This document shows, piece by piece, positions 11,801 to 23,665 of a DNA stretch of 64,000 bases. Numbering within the stretch: position 1 is the stretch's first letter; each line of letters starts with the position of its first letter. The notes beneath the pieces are model-generated. The model had not been told where the DNA came from and did no database searches. It saw only the letters and a list, made by a program, of their open reading frames with translations. Source of the stretch: Papiliotrema nemorosa (taxonomy: Eukaryota; Basidiomycota; Tremellomycetes; Tremellales; Rhynchogastremaceae); NCBI GenBank assembly GCA_032158125.1, contig JASKOT010000010.1:310001-374000 (forward strand), read 5' to 3'. The translations under genes and the position numbers were made by a program.

Positions 11801-13391
11801 ACAGTGAGCCAAGAAGTTTGGGGTGTGAAGTGGTGTTGATCAAGTCAGAAGAGCGTTGAATCACGGAGCAGATCCAAATGAAGGTATGAGCCTTTTGGAA
11901 CGTTGGAAGGAGACGCGAGCGAAGATGATCAAACCCCTAGGTGCGTGGGCTCTCCACATCCAGATCTCTAGCTGACCCTCAGTGGGCTTTGATAGGGTCA
12001 AACAGGCATATTGGTTGGCCGAACATCACAGCGATTTCGTCACGCTAGTCTGGCTCTGCCACGATCCTCGAGCTGGTCAAGACGAGCGCAAGATTCAGAC
12101 ATACATCGAGCGATTTGGCGAAGAGTTTGCGTTCGAGCTATACAAGTGGTATATTGAACAAGGTCAGTCGAATCCTCTCCGCCCGATTGCTCACAACCAG
12201 GCAAACTTTACTCCCTCATGACGCAAGACGAGGTCTATGGGACGCTTTTGACGAAATTCTTCGAGGACAACCATTATCCCGATCTCGCTTGGATGCACCA
12301 TATCGCTTGTAAGCGGTACGGTCAAGCAGCGATGGCTTTGATCTCGGTCGATGAGGACGCTACTGTGCTTGCTCAAAAATACGTAAGCCTTGTCCGGATT
12401 GCACTGTCGTCGGATTGGCCGCTTACGTCCAGCTTGTCGGTAGCATTGGCAAACTTGCGGCAGTGGCAGACTTGAAATCAAAGGGTGCTTCTGCGACTCG
12501 GCAGGAAGTCCTGAATCGTGAGTGGTCAGCCGCGACGGGGCGAGGCTTACCACTAGAACTTGATGAGGGCCTAGAGCTCGTGGAGATACAAAACGCGTTG
12601 AGAACGACTCTATCGACTGCAAAGACAATCGAAGCATTTATAAATGCTCATGCGGCCAACTTGGATGATCGACCGACATTCCGACAACTCTTTGTCGATC
12701 TGGCTCAAGATCTCGTCAATGGACATGCGTTGGATCTCGAGGGATTAGTAGACATCCTGACGTTGAAAGACAATCGGGCCGAGTCGGTCAACGATGGGAT
12801 TATCGCTCTCAACAGGCTTGTCCGGGACTCGGTAAGCTTGCTCGCGCCTCGCAACCTCAGAGCTCATGGTAGACTTTGCCTGAAGGCAGGAAACAGGTCG
12901 CACTGTTATCGTCTTGGCGGAGGATATTCATTCGCGATGAGTGAGCCACCTACAATCGCTGCGCGAATGAAATTGACCGTGCAGCTGGAATGACGTTGCG
13001 AATACAGCAGGAAGGAGTGACGAAGCGCAACGACAGACATTACGAAGTACAATGACATACCATACTTTGAACGCCATCACCGATGACCCGAGTGAGTCAA
13101 CAAATCCCTAATCGTTTATTTAGACGTGAGCTGACATTGCTAGCTTTCCCTCAACCTTTCGTCGTCTCGCCATATGACGCTTCGACCCCTCCCTACACTA
13201 CGGAATTATCTGCTCGATTCCCCGATTGGACCTCGGATCAGATTGACGATTTGATGCGGGATCACGAGGTTGAGATTGAGAGGTTGAAGGGGTATATAGA
13301 GGATGCGGGACTCGAGAGGCTGGTCAAGGAATGTGCGGAGTTGGTCAAGAGGGACAGGGTGGCTGCGAAAGACGAGGATGTGGAGATGTAG
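8844..13391 (+). CDS. NUP133: Nucleoporin Nup133 (Y-complex / Nup84 complex)
   Basis: Structural subunit of the nuclear pore outer ring. About 21 exons: 8844-9260, 9305-9556, 9606-9860, 9903-10009, 10053-10203, 10245-10579, 10623-10698, 10741-10828, 10871-10980, 11025-11116, 11160-11274, 11322-11441, 11484-11803, 11852-11940, 11983-12162, 12201-12382, 12433-12517, 12557-12831, 12873-12940, 12985-13091 and 13144-13391; about 1223 residues. After a Ser/Arg-rich N-terminus comes the Nup133/Nup155 beta-propeller (SGHVDPVSGFAFVSMPDRV, WNYQKRTYS). The helical C-terminal half includes VGFDRVKQAYWLAEHH and MTQDEVYGTLLTKFFEDN. The 39-nt intron at 12518-12556 has no stop and a length divisible by three, so retention cannot be excluded. 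The end converges on the SLC33A1-like gene 135 bp away. Confidence 0.9.
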
Positions 13392-13526
13392 CAGGCGAGT
13401 GAGGCCAATGGCATTGACCAATACATATATCAAGGAATGCTTGAATGGCATGATGACATGGATGCATAATCATGATTCAGACAGATGTCTCTAGGTAGAC
13501 GGTAATGTCATGTGTCTGGAGCGAAA

Positions 13527-15937
13527 TCACTTGGGTATCTTGATTCGCCAAGCTGACATTGGTAGCGCTGAACATCAACCTCGGTTCATCCAGCACAGCT
13601 AAAGACACTCACCTTGGAGGCGCTTGACGGTCGGAATGATATACGTGACCAATAATATCGCGCCGACCGTAACACAGATGAAGCTCATAATGTAATACCC
13701 GTCCCTGGTAATCTGACAATACCCTCCCGCATCTTCACACAGCGTCTTGCCTGGGTCGGAAGCGCAATTTGTGGTGACGTGGCTGATGGAGCATTGTCCG
13801 ACAGATAGCATGTCGACACCTTTGAGAATGAGAGGTTTGGGCAGGGTACCTCCTAGGTTGGCTATCGTGTTGAGCAGCTGAGCGTGAGCGGCATGTTGAA
13901 AGAGACAAGATGAAAGCTCACAGTCATGTATGTCCCGCCGATCAAAGGGTCCGCAATCTGGGTATGGAACGCGCAGACACCGATGAATTGGACAGTACTA
14001 TTTGTCAGCTCGACAGGTATAGGTGGGTTCGCGACTCACCTGGTCAACGAAGATAATAGGGTCGTCGCAACGACCACCCCAAAATATGTCCCTTCGACTT
14101 TCCCGCTTCTCGGAAACATCCACACCACCGCAGTAGCCACGACGGCCATGCCTAATCGAGCCCAAAAAACGATCAACCAAGGTCGGAGTATATCTCCCGT
14201 TCCTGTTAATGGGTGTTTCCCCTTAGGCGGGCGAGACCATTTAGCCACCAACCATCCAGCCAACATCTGTGCGGGAAAGTCTAGCAAGACAGCTACAGCG
14301 AGATCTTCTTTCGATAGACCTTGCTCTAGGAGCTTGAGACCGGTGACAGAGTCATTGACAAGAAAGCCGATCTTGCAAGTGAGAAGGATAAGAAGGTATG
14401 ATTGGATGTCTGGGAGTTAGGTTACGATCACCCTTGGGATGTGTCGACGCACTCTTGAGACGCATGATACGCCAAATGACCGAGTACACTTTACGTATAT
14501 CCATATCTGGGTCGTCTTCGGTCACCGGATCTTCCGTTTTGTATAAAGCAATTCCAGCCGTTACAATGAGGAAGATGATCCCCCAGAATTTGAGGAAACC
14601 TCCAAAAGAGACTAATCCATAGTCGAGAGGCACGCTACGGAATTTGTTGCTGCGATGTTAGTGACCAGCATCATCAAAGCAAGTGTAGCTCACGAGAATT
14701 CGGGCGAATTGAAAGCAAGGAAAACGGTGAAACCCAGAGCATTCCCAATCCCGATTCCGATGGTTTGCGCCGTTGAGGCGTAGGATAGATTCGGTTGCGA
14801 CAGCAGCGTCAATGCCCAGCCTATTGATCAGCTTTCCAATTGATCTCAGTCTCGTGCTGACTGACCATCCACCGCGATATCTTCCAGTCAGCTCAATATT
14901 GTGGGCAATGGAGTAGGCTCACCCTGAGTAGCCGCAGCAACAATCAGAGCGCAGAAGACCATCGTGATAAACTTGATATCCACATGATCCGCGTTCAGCC
15001 ACGATTCTATCCGCCCTCCAATGACCCAAAGCCCCACCCCTACAATCGCTTGAACAGGGACAATCCAAGATTTCCTCCTGCCCCACTTGTGGACAAACCA
15101 TGCGTCTACTATAGGTGACCACAGGAGCTTCAGACTGTATGGCCAAGTTGCCAGGGAGAAGATGGCGAGTTGAGAGTACGTGAGGTGGGATTTGAGGAGG
15201 AAGGGGATGGTACCGAATGTCAGACCTAGGGGGATACCTTGTAGACTAGAGGTGAGCGGGGCACTCTGGTCAAGAATGCACATACAGGTCTGTTTGTCAG
15301 CTTCAGCAGAAGAGACAGGATGTAGTAGCTCACAGAGTAGAACGAGAAGGGCGAAAGCGTTTCTATCTCTAGGGTTATTCAACCCCTCGTCACCCTCATT
15401 CAGCCCATAATCCAATACCCTCTCCACCCTCATTTCCCTCTCCTTCCCCTTGGGTGCTCTTCTCGGTGACATGGACCCGCGCGTCTTCTCATTATACTCA
15501 TTATCATCCAAACTGATTTTCTTCAATGATCCTTCTTCCTCTAGCGCACTAATATCTTCCACATTTCTGCCTCGTAGACCACTTCGTTCCGTCCCTGCGG
15601 AATGCAACATGTGTTTATCCTCGGGAATTACGGTCTCACCAGCGGCAGCGATCTCCTCGGTCTCGTCTTCTAAGTCGATAGGCGGACTTGGCGATCCAAC
15701 TTTGGAAGTGGAAGCTGTATTCTCAGCGGGGGCAGGTGAACTCGACGTGACTTCTCCGGAAGGGAAGACGGATTGAGAACGGGTATTTCGACCACCTGCG
15801 CGCGGGGTTGGTATAGCGGTAGACGGCTGTAGCGACGACGCTCGACGTGTAGGACGTGGTTTGGTGGCTAGAGAAGAGGTATGCACAGCTTGAGTCGGGG
15901 TGTCCTTTGTCCTGGTTGAACGTGTCGACGGCGGCAT
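13527..15937 (-). CDS. Acetyl-CoA transporter, SLC33A1 (AT-1) family
   Basis: Polytopic membrane protein of the ER acetyl-CoA transporter family. Ten exons on the minus strand: 15334-15937, 15286-15289, 14923-15245, 14866-14880, 14694-14820, 14453-14649, 14040-14409, 13922-13997, 13613-13877 and 13527-13567; about 673 residues. Family signatures: LLQGIPLGLTFGTIPFLL, YSLKLLWSPIVDAWF, GRRKSWIVP, KIGFLVNDSVTGLKLLEQG and FHTQIADPLIGGTYMT. The C-terminal loop has cysteines followed by DGYYIMSFICV. The first 190 or so residues are a Ser/Pro/charged extension before the first membrane segment. The second exon is only 4 nt long; it is needed to join ...LLVLLY to LLQGIPLG in frame. Substrate is inferred from the family. 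Confidence 0.9.
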
Positions 15938-16373
15938 GAGGGAGAGGAAGGGGGTCTGGAGTGGGGTATAGGTGAGTCCTCGATGACCTTGCCCGTTGTC
16001 GTCAGAAGATTCTTGAGGGGTTGTACGAGGTCCTCTGAGCTGTGTGAACCAGATCTATGTACAAATGGACCGGGTCGATGATTGAGCAGTGGACAATGGC
16101 GGGGAAATGTCGAAAATACAACCCATTGCTCAGCATATGGCATCCATCCGACACGTCACGACCTCTCCCCCTCTCCCGCTCACCGGCGATCTCCGCTTTT
16201 TCCCCTGGGCGTGTTTCATCGCGCCCCCGCGTCGCAACGTGTCTCTGATTCCAGCAAGATTTCCACAACCGTATATCACACAGATATATCAGCCACCCCC
16301 CTGCTCATCTTTTTTCTCACTCACCTCGTTTGACTTTACTACACATCATCAAGATACCTCTAGCACTCTCAAG
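15938..16373. promoter_or_regulatory. Divergent promoter region, SLC33A1-like gene / phosphomannomutase
   Basis: 436 bp between two divergent start codons. The phosphomannomutase side is strongly pyrimidine-rich (about 16290-16330, CT and T runs), as is common in fungal promoters and leaders. No individual factor site can be named with confidence. Confidence 0.5.
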
Positions 16374-17476
16374 ATGGCCACTTCTACCCCTGTCAATGTT
16401 TTCCCCGCCGGTGTCAAGCCCTTCGCAGAGCGAGCTCTCCCAAAGACCATCTGCATGTTCGACGTGGATGGAACATTGTCTCTTGCTCGTCTAGCCGCCA
16501 AACCCGAGATGCACGCTGCGCTCAAGAAATTGAGGACTATCACTGCTGTAGCGGTCGTCGGTGGAAGCGACATGAAGAAGATCCGAGAACAGCTCGAGAT
16601 CCCAGGTGAAGAGTGTGAGTTGTCGGCACCTTTTCCCACGGTGAGAAGGGGGCTGATAAAAGTGACCAACAAGGTCGACTACGCTTTCGGAGAGAACGGT
16701 CTTGTCGCCTACAAGTTGGGCAAAGAGCTTCCGTCAAACTCTTTCATCCAATATGTAGGAGAAGAAGAGTGGAAGAAGATGTGCAACTGGGTGCTCCGAT
16801 ACCTCTCGGAAGTCGACCTTCCTATCAAGCGGTACGCCCTGAACACGAACACCGCACTGAGCACCCACTGACAGTCAGAGGAACATTCATCGAGTACCGA
16901 CGAGGAATGGTCAACATCTCTCCTATTGGACGTAACGCTTCGACCGAGGAACGTAACGAGTTTGAAAAGTACGACAATGTGAGTGTCACCATGATTCCTC
17001 GGGAGTTTTGAGCTCTTTTTGGTCCGAGACTGCTTTGGCGATTCATACTGATGGCAGGTCCACAAAGTCCGAAAGACAATGTTGGACAAGCTCAAAGCCG
17101 AGTTCAGCCACCTCAACTTGACTTTTGCTATCGGAGGTCAAATCTCTTTCGACGTCTTCCCCAACGGTGAGAACCTGCCCCACCTCACAACATCTTACCT
17201 CCACTCACGCGGGGGATTCCTGGATGTAGCTGATCGTAGGCTGGGACAAGACCTACTCGCTCAAACACATTGAGGATGAGGGATTCACAGACATTCACTT
17301 CTTCGGTGACAAGGTCTGTTGGTTGTCGGCCCCATGAGCTTGAGCTGATCAGGCAGACCTACGAGGGCGGAAACGACTTTGAAATCTTTTCGGATGACCG
17401 AACCATCGGCCACACTGTCACGTCCCCCGAGGACACCCTCCGACAACTCGAAGAGCTCTTCCTCTCAAAGTATTAA
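16374..17476 (+). CDS. SEC53: Phosphomannomutase
   Basis: Converts mannose-6-phosphate to mannose-1-phosphate for GDP-mannose, and so feeds protein glycosylation and mannan synthesis. Exons: 16374-16614, 16663-16831, 16879-16978, 17058-17166, 17240-17313 and 17357-17476; 270 residues, the normal length for the eukaryotic PMM family. The HAD-type catalytic loop is FDVDGTLS, with both aspartates. Other signatures: [54 protein letters not shown] and FFGDK, then [18 protein letters not shown]. In the first intron the acceptor is the AG at 16661-16662, which gives [11 protein letters not shown] and preserves frame. Confidence 0.96.
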
Positions 17477-17686
17477 TGTACTCTGCTCCTCTCTCCCTCA
17501 TATTTTGGACTTTTTCTGCGCGACTCGTTCTTACTTCCGGTATCTTCCTCATTTCATTGCTCTAGACTACGCTTTCGTGATATCATCAGGCCATGGCTAT
17601 TGGCCCATGGCCTCATCCACTATACTATAGATTATGCATTTATCCTACATCATGCTTCTTCTTCTCGCTTACTTTGCACGCCATGT

Positions 17687-20343
17687 CTAAGCATTCTCGA
17701 CTAATGCTCCACCATACTGATCGGCATAACCGTTCAGGCCGCCTTCCACACCCAGAGCAACGGCGACTTCCTCTCTACCTCTTCGCAACAATGTCTCTGC
17801 AAATTCGTATCCCTCTTTCTTGTCCAATACTCGATCACAAACCTCCCCATACGCCTCCGAGATTCGATACAATGCAGTGCGGTGGATCCCTTCTGCCAAC
17901 TTTGCAGAAGTCAACAGAGCAAGTCGAGGGGAAGTCAAGACGTCGAGAGAGGAGAGGAAGTTGGTAAATGTCGTCAATGCCGCGGTGAGTGGTTTGGGCG
18001 AAGTAGCGGGCAGTCGGGATAAGGGGGTCTATATCATCAGCGCATACTCGTCTTCATCATCGTGGTGTCTACTCACGTCTGCTGGTCTTGATCGGATTGT
18101 CCGCATGATAGGGGCCAAACCGCATTGCTCCAGTAGATTGCCGTGCTATGGGTCAGCCAAGTCTGACAATCACGTCCCGACTTACATGCTCAAAAGTCAT
18201 CGATTCTACATGCTTGGTAATCTTCTTGTCCAGCTCGTCCACCCTCTCTTGGGTGAACGGAACATGGATCAAGGTCTGTTGTAGGTAGCCCAAACAGTTG
18301 ATCAAGAAGATATCCTTGTCCCAGTCCGTTGCTCCCTTGCGCAGCTCTGCCATACGTTCGCACATCTCAACAGCGGGATCGACAGACCGAGCGAGTAACT
18401 CCGAAAAGGTCCCGCCGGAATCTCGATCTTGCGGATCAACCAATGACGTCTCGTACACTTGGATGATCTCCCTGAGTATCGAACACGCATCTCGGAGGGT
18501 GAGTGGAGGTGTGAGGGTAGCGTCTGGTGGCTACCACGTTAGCGATGACTCATTGAAGACGCTCAAACCCACATGTAGGAATCGCAACATGCTTCGACCT
18601 TGAGCGTCCAGGGTCTCTAAGAAGGCCGCATAGGATTGATCGTAGATACTGATCGTGAGCACTTGCACGGAAAAGTCAGAGATTGGTACTGACTCTTGCA
18701 ATGTTTTCGACAGCAGTGCTTGAGCGCCTATGGTCTTCCGCATAGTGACGAGGTAGAACTGCAAGAGATTGGCAATCTTGTACGTCATGATGATGCCCTC
18801 TTGAGACTTTATCGTCTGTTGTATCCGCAGCTGAAGATTAACCGATCGCCGAGCTTCACTGCATATTGCTCACCTTTAGCGGTCTACCCAAACCCTCGAG
18901 ATCCCGATCAAGGGTATCCCTGACCAGTTGTTCTTCCTCATCTAGCTCTCCGGGCGCCCTCTCACTCCCTACCATCCGTTTTTTCTCCCTCACACCAAAA
19001 AGTCCTTCCAGGAATTCGTGCTCGGATGCTGTCGTCTGATGGACCCAAGCTAGCATATCTCCCACATATCTAGTCGGGTCATGTGCGTGGAGCTCGATCG
19101 GTCGAGGGAGACCATTCGGTCCTCCGCGTGTGAGAGCGTCCAAGAACGAGGTGAGGAGGGAAGATTGTCGGGTCGAGGTCAAGGTCTGCATAGCATCGCT
19201 AAAGTGTCAGCCGAATGTCCCAGTGAAAAGGTAAAGACCCACTTGAACATGGCGGGACGTGAGCGTAAACGTAGTATGGCCTCGCGCATGACGGGGGATA
19301 CTTCTAGCTGTGCTTCCCGAGTAAACTGCCGAAACTCAAATTGGCACCATCGGTGTATCTTCTTGTACCCCATTTCCATCTGTTCCGACGTTGTAGCCAT
19401 AATGTCAAGACTGAGGTCAGACTCGATGACAGGAGCCGAAGTATCGACTCACCCAGCTTGCATCTTCTCCTCTTCCCCTGCCAAGAGAGCTCTACAATCG
19501 CTTCGAATCTGCTCTACCCTGTCTAGAGCATCGAAGACCGGCTGACCAACGACTACTTCCCGAGATGTCAGAGCCGCCTTTTCCGCTTCGGACAAGGTGA
19601 ATCGGGTCAAGAAGAGGGTGATGAGCGTCGCTCTAAGCTGTGCTGATGCCCTGGGATTTCAACTTGGATTGCCATCTCAGAGTGCTAATTGAGCTCACCT
19701 CTGAGACCTCAACCCGTCTGCACGTTCCAAGAGATACTTTGTCCCGCTGTTCGCTTGATCCAATTCCGCTTGCACTTGGTCGCACCTGACTTGCATCTCT
19801 TTCATATGTTCCCGCAGCACGTCCAGTTTCTGCCGTCAGTGCTTGTGTATACCCTGATACACTAAATGTATCCACCTTGTCAACCTCCCCGAAAGCCTCC
19901 AAGAAGCGCTGAGAGCTAGTTGCCAACCTTGACTCTACATCCCTCTTCAACCACTTTCTCGCCAACGCGGCACTTTCTCCCTTGCCTGCGCGCCTTGACG
20001 AGCTACCTTCACCATCTACAGCTTCATTCGAGTCCCCTCCATCAGCATGTCCGATTTCCCTAGCTTTGCCTTTGCCAGAATATAGACTGGACGCAATCTC
20101 GAGAGCCTGCCTCGAAGCCGGATCGTCGAATGTCGTCCCGATAGCTTTGTATATCCGGAGTGAAAGCGGATTGTTTCGTGACGTCGGGATGGGAGCTGGA
20201 GCAGTACCTGATAGTGACCTCGAGAGAGACCGGGAAGGACCCGGTGGTGAGTCTGTCATGCTTGTCGCTGAGCTGTATGTATGGACCGAGTTATCGGCAT
20301 GGATGGGATTCCGTCTGGAATGGGTTGACGCGTCGGTAGACAT
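17687..20343 (-). CDS. COG6: Conserved oligomeric Golgi complex subunit 6
   Basis: Subunit of the COG tether that retrieves Golgi glycosylation enzymes in retrograde vesicles. Ten exons on the minus strand: 19876-20343, 19699-19829, 19453-19650, 19243-19410, 18874-19198, 18694-18830, 18573-18648, 18186-18530, 18077-18145 and 17687-18028; about 752 residues. The N-terminal [18 protein letters not shown] motif is diagnostic. It is followed by a coiled-coil region, [33 protein letters not shown], and the [16 protein letters not shown] block. The 45-nt intron between 18648 and 18694 is divisible by three and lacks a stop, so its removal is judged only from the donor and branch-like sites. The gene is convergent with phosphomannomutase. 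Confidence 0.92.
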
Positions 20344-20550
20344 TAACTCATCCCACCACTTTATAAAGCCCTCCTTCTGTCGTACCTGGCCGAAGTCCGG
20401 GGCATACGATGACCATTTTCACCCATTGAATCCAATCCTCCTTCTCTTGTTCTTCCATCATCGCTTCAATCACTGGCTCAACAGAGGATCAAGGGCGCCA
20501 AATTGGAAGTATAGAGTCTCGAGCCGCAAATTCCCCACTTGACACGCAAT

Positions 20551-21787
20551 ATGGCCCCTACAACACGTTCCAAACAGGCTACGCCGGAGAAGCCGTCATC
20601 CGTCTCAACGGCTATCGATCCGCAGATTGTGGGGAACATCGACAAGCAACTTCGACCAAGAGAAGGCAGCAGGGCTAGACAAGAGGAAGTTGTCGATCCA
20701 AATTAGTCAGTTTGATGTTTCCTCTGTATCCCAGAACTCGTGTTTGGTCGTGTGCTGATGACCAGTGCTATCGGATTGGCGTATGTTTATCTCTGACGAC
20801 GCCCGTGACCATCGCTGATCCAGATTTTTCGCCTCTATAGAAACAAACAGCAAGTCATCTTCACTATACTTGCGGATAAGGTCTAACCTCGCAGAAAGGA
20901 AAATGTCTACCTCTTCGTCCCCAACATTATAGGTTACATCCGTGTCATCACGGCTGCTGCTTCCCTCTACATCATGCCTAAATCCCCGAAACTGTGCACC
21001 CTCATTTACTTCATCTCGTGCATTCTAGACGTCTTTGACGGTATGGCAGCAAGAGCTCTGGGACAGACGAGCAAGTTTGGCGCGGTCTTGGACATGGTCA
21101 CGGATCGATGTGCCACGGCTTGTTTGTTGTGTTTCCTCTCGGCGAAATACCCAGAGCATTCACTATTGATCATGTTCTTGATCACCCTCGACTTTTCCTC
21201 GCATTACATCCACATGTACTCGTGGGTGTCCCAAGTATGGGAGGATCATGCTGATGTCAAGAACCCTGGTAACTGGCTCGACGAGCCACAAGGCCGTGAC
21301 ATCGGATGTCTCGAGAATTCTCTGGCTATACTACAATGACACGGCACGTCGGATCGAGAGGCTCAAAGTGCACCAGACTGACGTCCAGACCGTACTCTTC
21401 CTCTTCTGCTTCTTCAACGAAGTGTGCTTTGTTTGCGCATATCTCGCGGCGTTTGAGAAGACTCCAATTCATTCTTCGGTCCTGATCAAGGCCTTGGCCC
21501 AGTTTGTCCCCTTCTACAAGATCGCCTCGTTCCTACCTGGACCTATCGCCGCTGTCATAGCTTGGCTCGGAGGTGTTTCCTGGGCTCAGTTGATCTGGGC
21601 TCTTACGTTGCCCATCTGTGCTGGAAAACAGGTCATCAGCGTGGTCCAGTTCTGGAAGGCGAGCAAGATTGTAAGTTGGCCTTTGCAGCTCGATATCTAG
21701 GCTCATTCTCAGCTCGTGGGTGTAGACCTGGCCGAGAGGCAAGCTGCTCGAGAGGCGAAAGCTGCTGAACAACGACGGGGCAGATGA
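20551..21787 (+). CDS. PIS1: CDP-diacylglycerol-inositol 3-phosphatidyltransferase (PI synthase)
   Basis: Makes phosphatidylinositol from CDP-diacylglycerol and inositol in the ER membrane. Exons: 20551-20705, 20766-20780, 20824-20853, 20895-21221, 21262-21670 and 21713-21787; about 336 residues. The CDP-alcohol phosphatidyltransferase motif is complete in DVFDGMAARALGQTSKF plus GAVLDMVTDR, matching DG-x2-AR-x8-G-x3-D-x3-D. Other family landmarks are ENVYLFVPNIIGYIRV and LWLYY. The N-terminus carries about 55 extra polar residues compared with yeast Pis1, and a hydrophilic stretch (about TARRIERLKVHQTDVQ) follows LWLYYND. One exon is only 15 nt long. The donor of the third intron (GTCATC) is weak, but the frame demands it. 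Confidence 0.92.
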
Positions 21788-23665
21788 GGTGAGAAGGAGG
21801 ATCAGAGGGGAATGTCGAAAGAGTGGTAGGATGGGATGAACCTTAACGAGGAAGCAGCCATACTGTCGACGGAAAAGTAGGACTCGACCGATAGAAGCCC
21901 GCGGCAATACCAACCTAATCTAGTGAATACGAAAGGTGATGATAGAGACTCTCCATGTATGGCTCTACCCGTCTTTCGGCGAGCAGCATATGCGGTCACA
22001 GATCATGTGGTATTCGTACCCTACAGCATATTGAACAACGTTATCGGGCTAGTTGTCGACGGGAGTAGAGAGGTCTTCAATAATATCAGAATGGTGTTTG
22101 ATCATTACCCCCCATGATTTCCCGAATGGGAATATCCCAACCGTGGTGATGGATATATTTTACGTTTTATTCCCTTTGCTATAAAAACGACCCTGAAAAG
22201 CAAGTGGCGTTGGAGAGAGACACGCCCCTCTGGCCCATTTGAGAGGGAAGTCTGGTGTTAGCTAGCCCTGATTGCCCTCCGCCCTGGCTCCCCCCCGCTC
22301 TGACTGCGAATTCCCGACCTCCCTGCCCTCATCATCATAGCATATCCCCTCCCCACTATCCAATTCTCTCATCATCCCATCCTGAAAACACACCCATCCT
22401 TCATCACATTCGACTATTCCACCGGGCAGAGTAGAGGATCGCAGATACCAACCCCCTTTATCGGCTGGCCGAATAGACAGACAGACCAAAATCAGCGGAA
22501 GAGGCAACGGAACAACGGGTGAGTGTCGAAACCCCCCTTTGCCGGCCATCAGCAATTTCAGGGCCACGCGTTGTAGAGGAAAAAGTCGAGAGTAGGGAGG
22601 GCAACATTCGGGTCAGAAGGCAGCTCTCAATCGTACGGGACGCTTCTCCCTGCACACATTGTTGATCGCCATTCTTGCGTTGCTCTTGAAAAGTGATCAG
22701 CGTCGTCGAGAAAGGAGAACCCGGGGGTGTTGGAGAGTGATATTTCCCTTTTCCTCCCGATCGGATCTTTTGTTTTTCCCATCATCCAACCCTCTTCCTC
22801 TATCACGTTCATCTTCAACGCTTCTTTTACAACCTATTTAGCTTCTTCACGACGTCGACTAACGCTCATTCAGATAGAACAAGCCCTCTATCCGCACCAT
22901 ATCCAAAAGAACGAAGTCTCAACGACACTTTTCCACCTTCCGGCCTCCGCGTTTATAATTCTACGACTCGACCCCGCTACGACCGGTGACCGGAAACACG
23001 CTTCTCCATCTTCGTTCATCAGTTTCGCTGCTGAAACCATTGGAAGCTGGGATCATTCTGATACCAACCGAGACACCTTACAACGCTGGTTACAGATTGG
23101 GCTCAAAATCGACTACTCTTACGTAGTCATTCGGTCTTAGCTCCGTCTGTCATCCACCAAAAGGAAGGCTGGCAGTCAACGATCCTCCAGTTAGGTACGT
23201 CAGCTGCTTCCATCTATTCCAAGTTCATGAGCTTGGCTGTCAGTGTGTGACACTGATGACAGCCTCGACTCGCGCACCGAAAGGAAGCTTCCTTTGACGC
23301 TTTGATTGTTCAGCAACGCGCAGTCTTCTACCCCGTTGCTACCACAACACGCGCCTCTCGGAGAATTTTTCCTTCCTTTCTCAACTTTCCACAGCGCGCT
23401 TTCATCAGGCCGGACTGGAGATCTCGCACCTGCATCGCCACCATACCTTGTCCCCTCCACCTACACGTCGATTCAATCCCATCGACGTTCACTCAACCCG
23501 ATATCGCCTTATTGTTGGTTGGCACTACGACGGAGAGACGACTCATAGAAAGAGGACGCACAAGGAGGATTCGTTGCGCCGCTGTACAGCTCGGAAAAGA
23601 CCATTAGTCGTCCTCTCCGCGCGCTGTCCAGTGACGCCGGCACCCTCAATCCACCTCACCACGGC
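21788..23665. other. Long gene-free stretch upstream of the winged-helix factor
   Basis: Nearly 1.9 kb without a convincing gene. The left part should hold the PIS1 3' UTR. The right part (about 22250-23660) is pyrimidine-rich and probably contains the promoter and a long 5' leader of the following regulatory gene. A 137-codon open frame at 22727-23140 looks like chance translation of CT-rich sequence. Confidence 0.5.

Noticed and set aside
22727..23140. 137-codon open frame in the spacer before the winged-helix factor
   Set aside because: Composition follows the CT-rich DNA, there is no splice partner or recognisable motif, and it lies in a probable leader.
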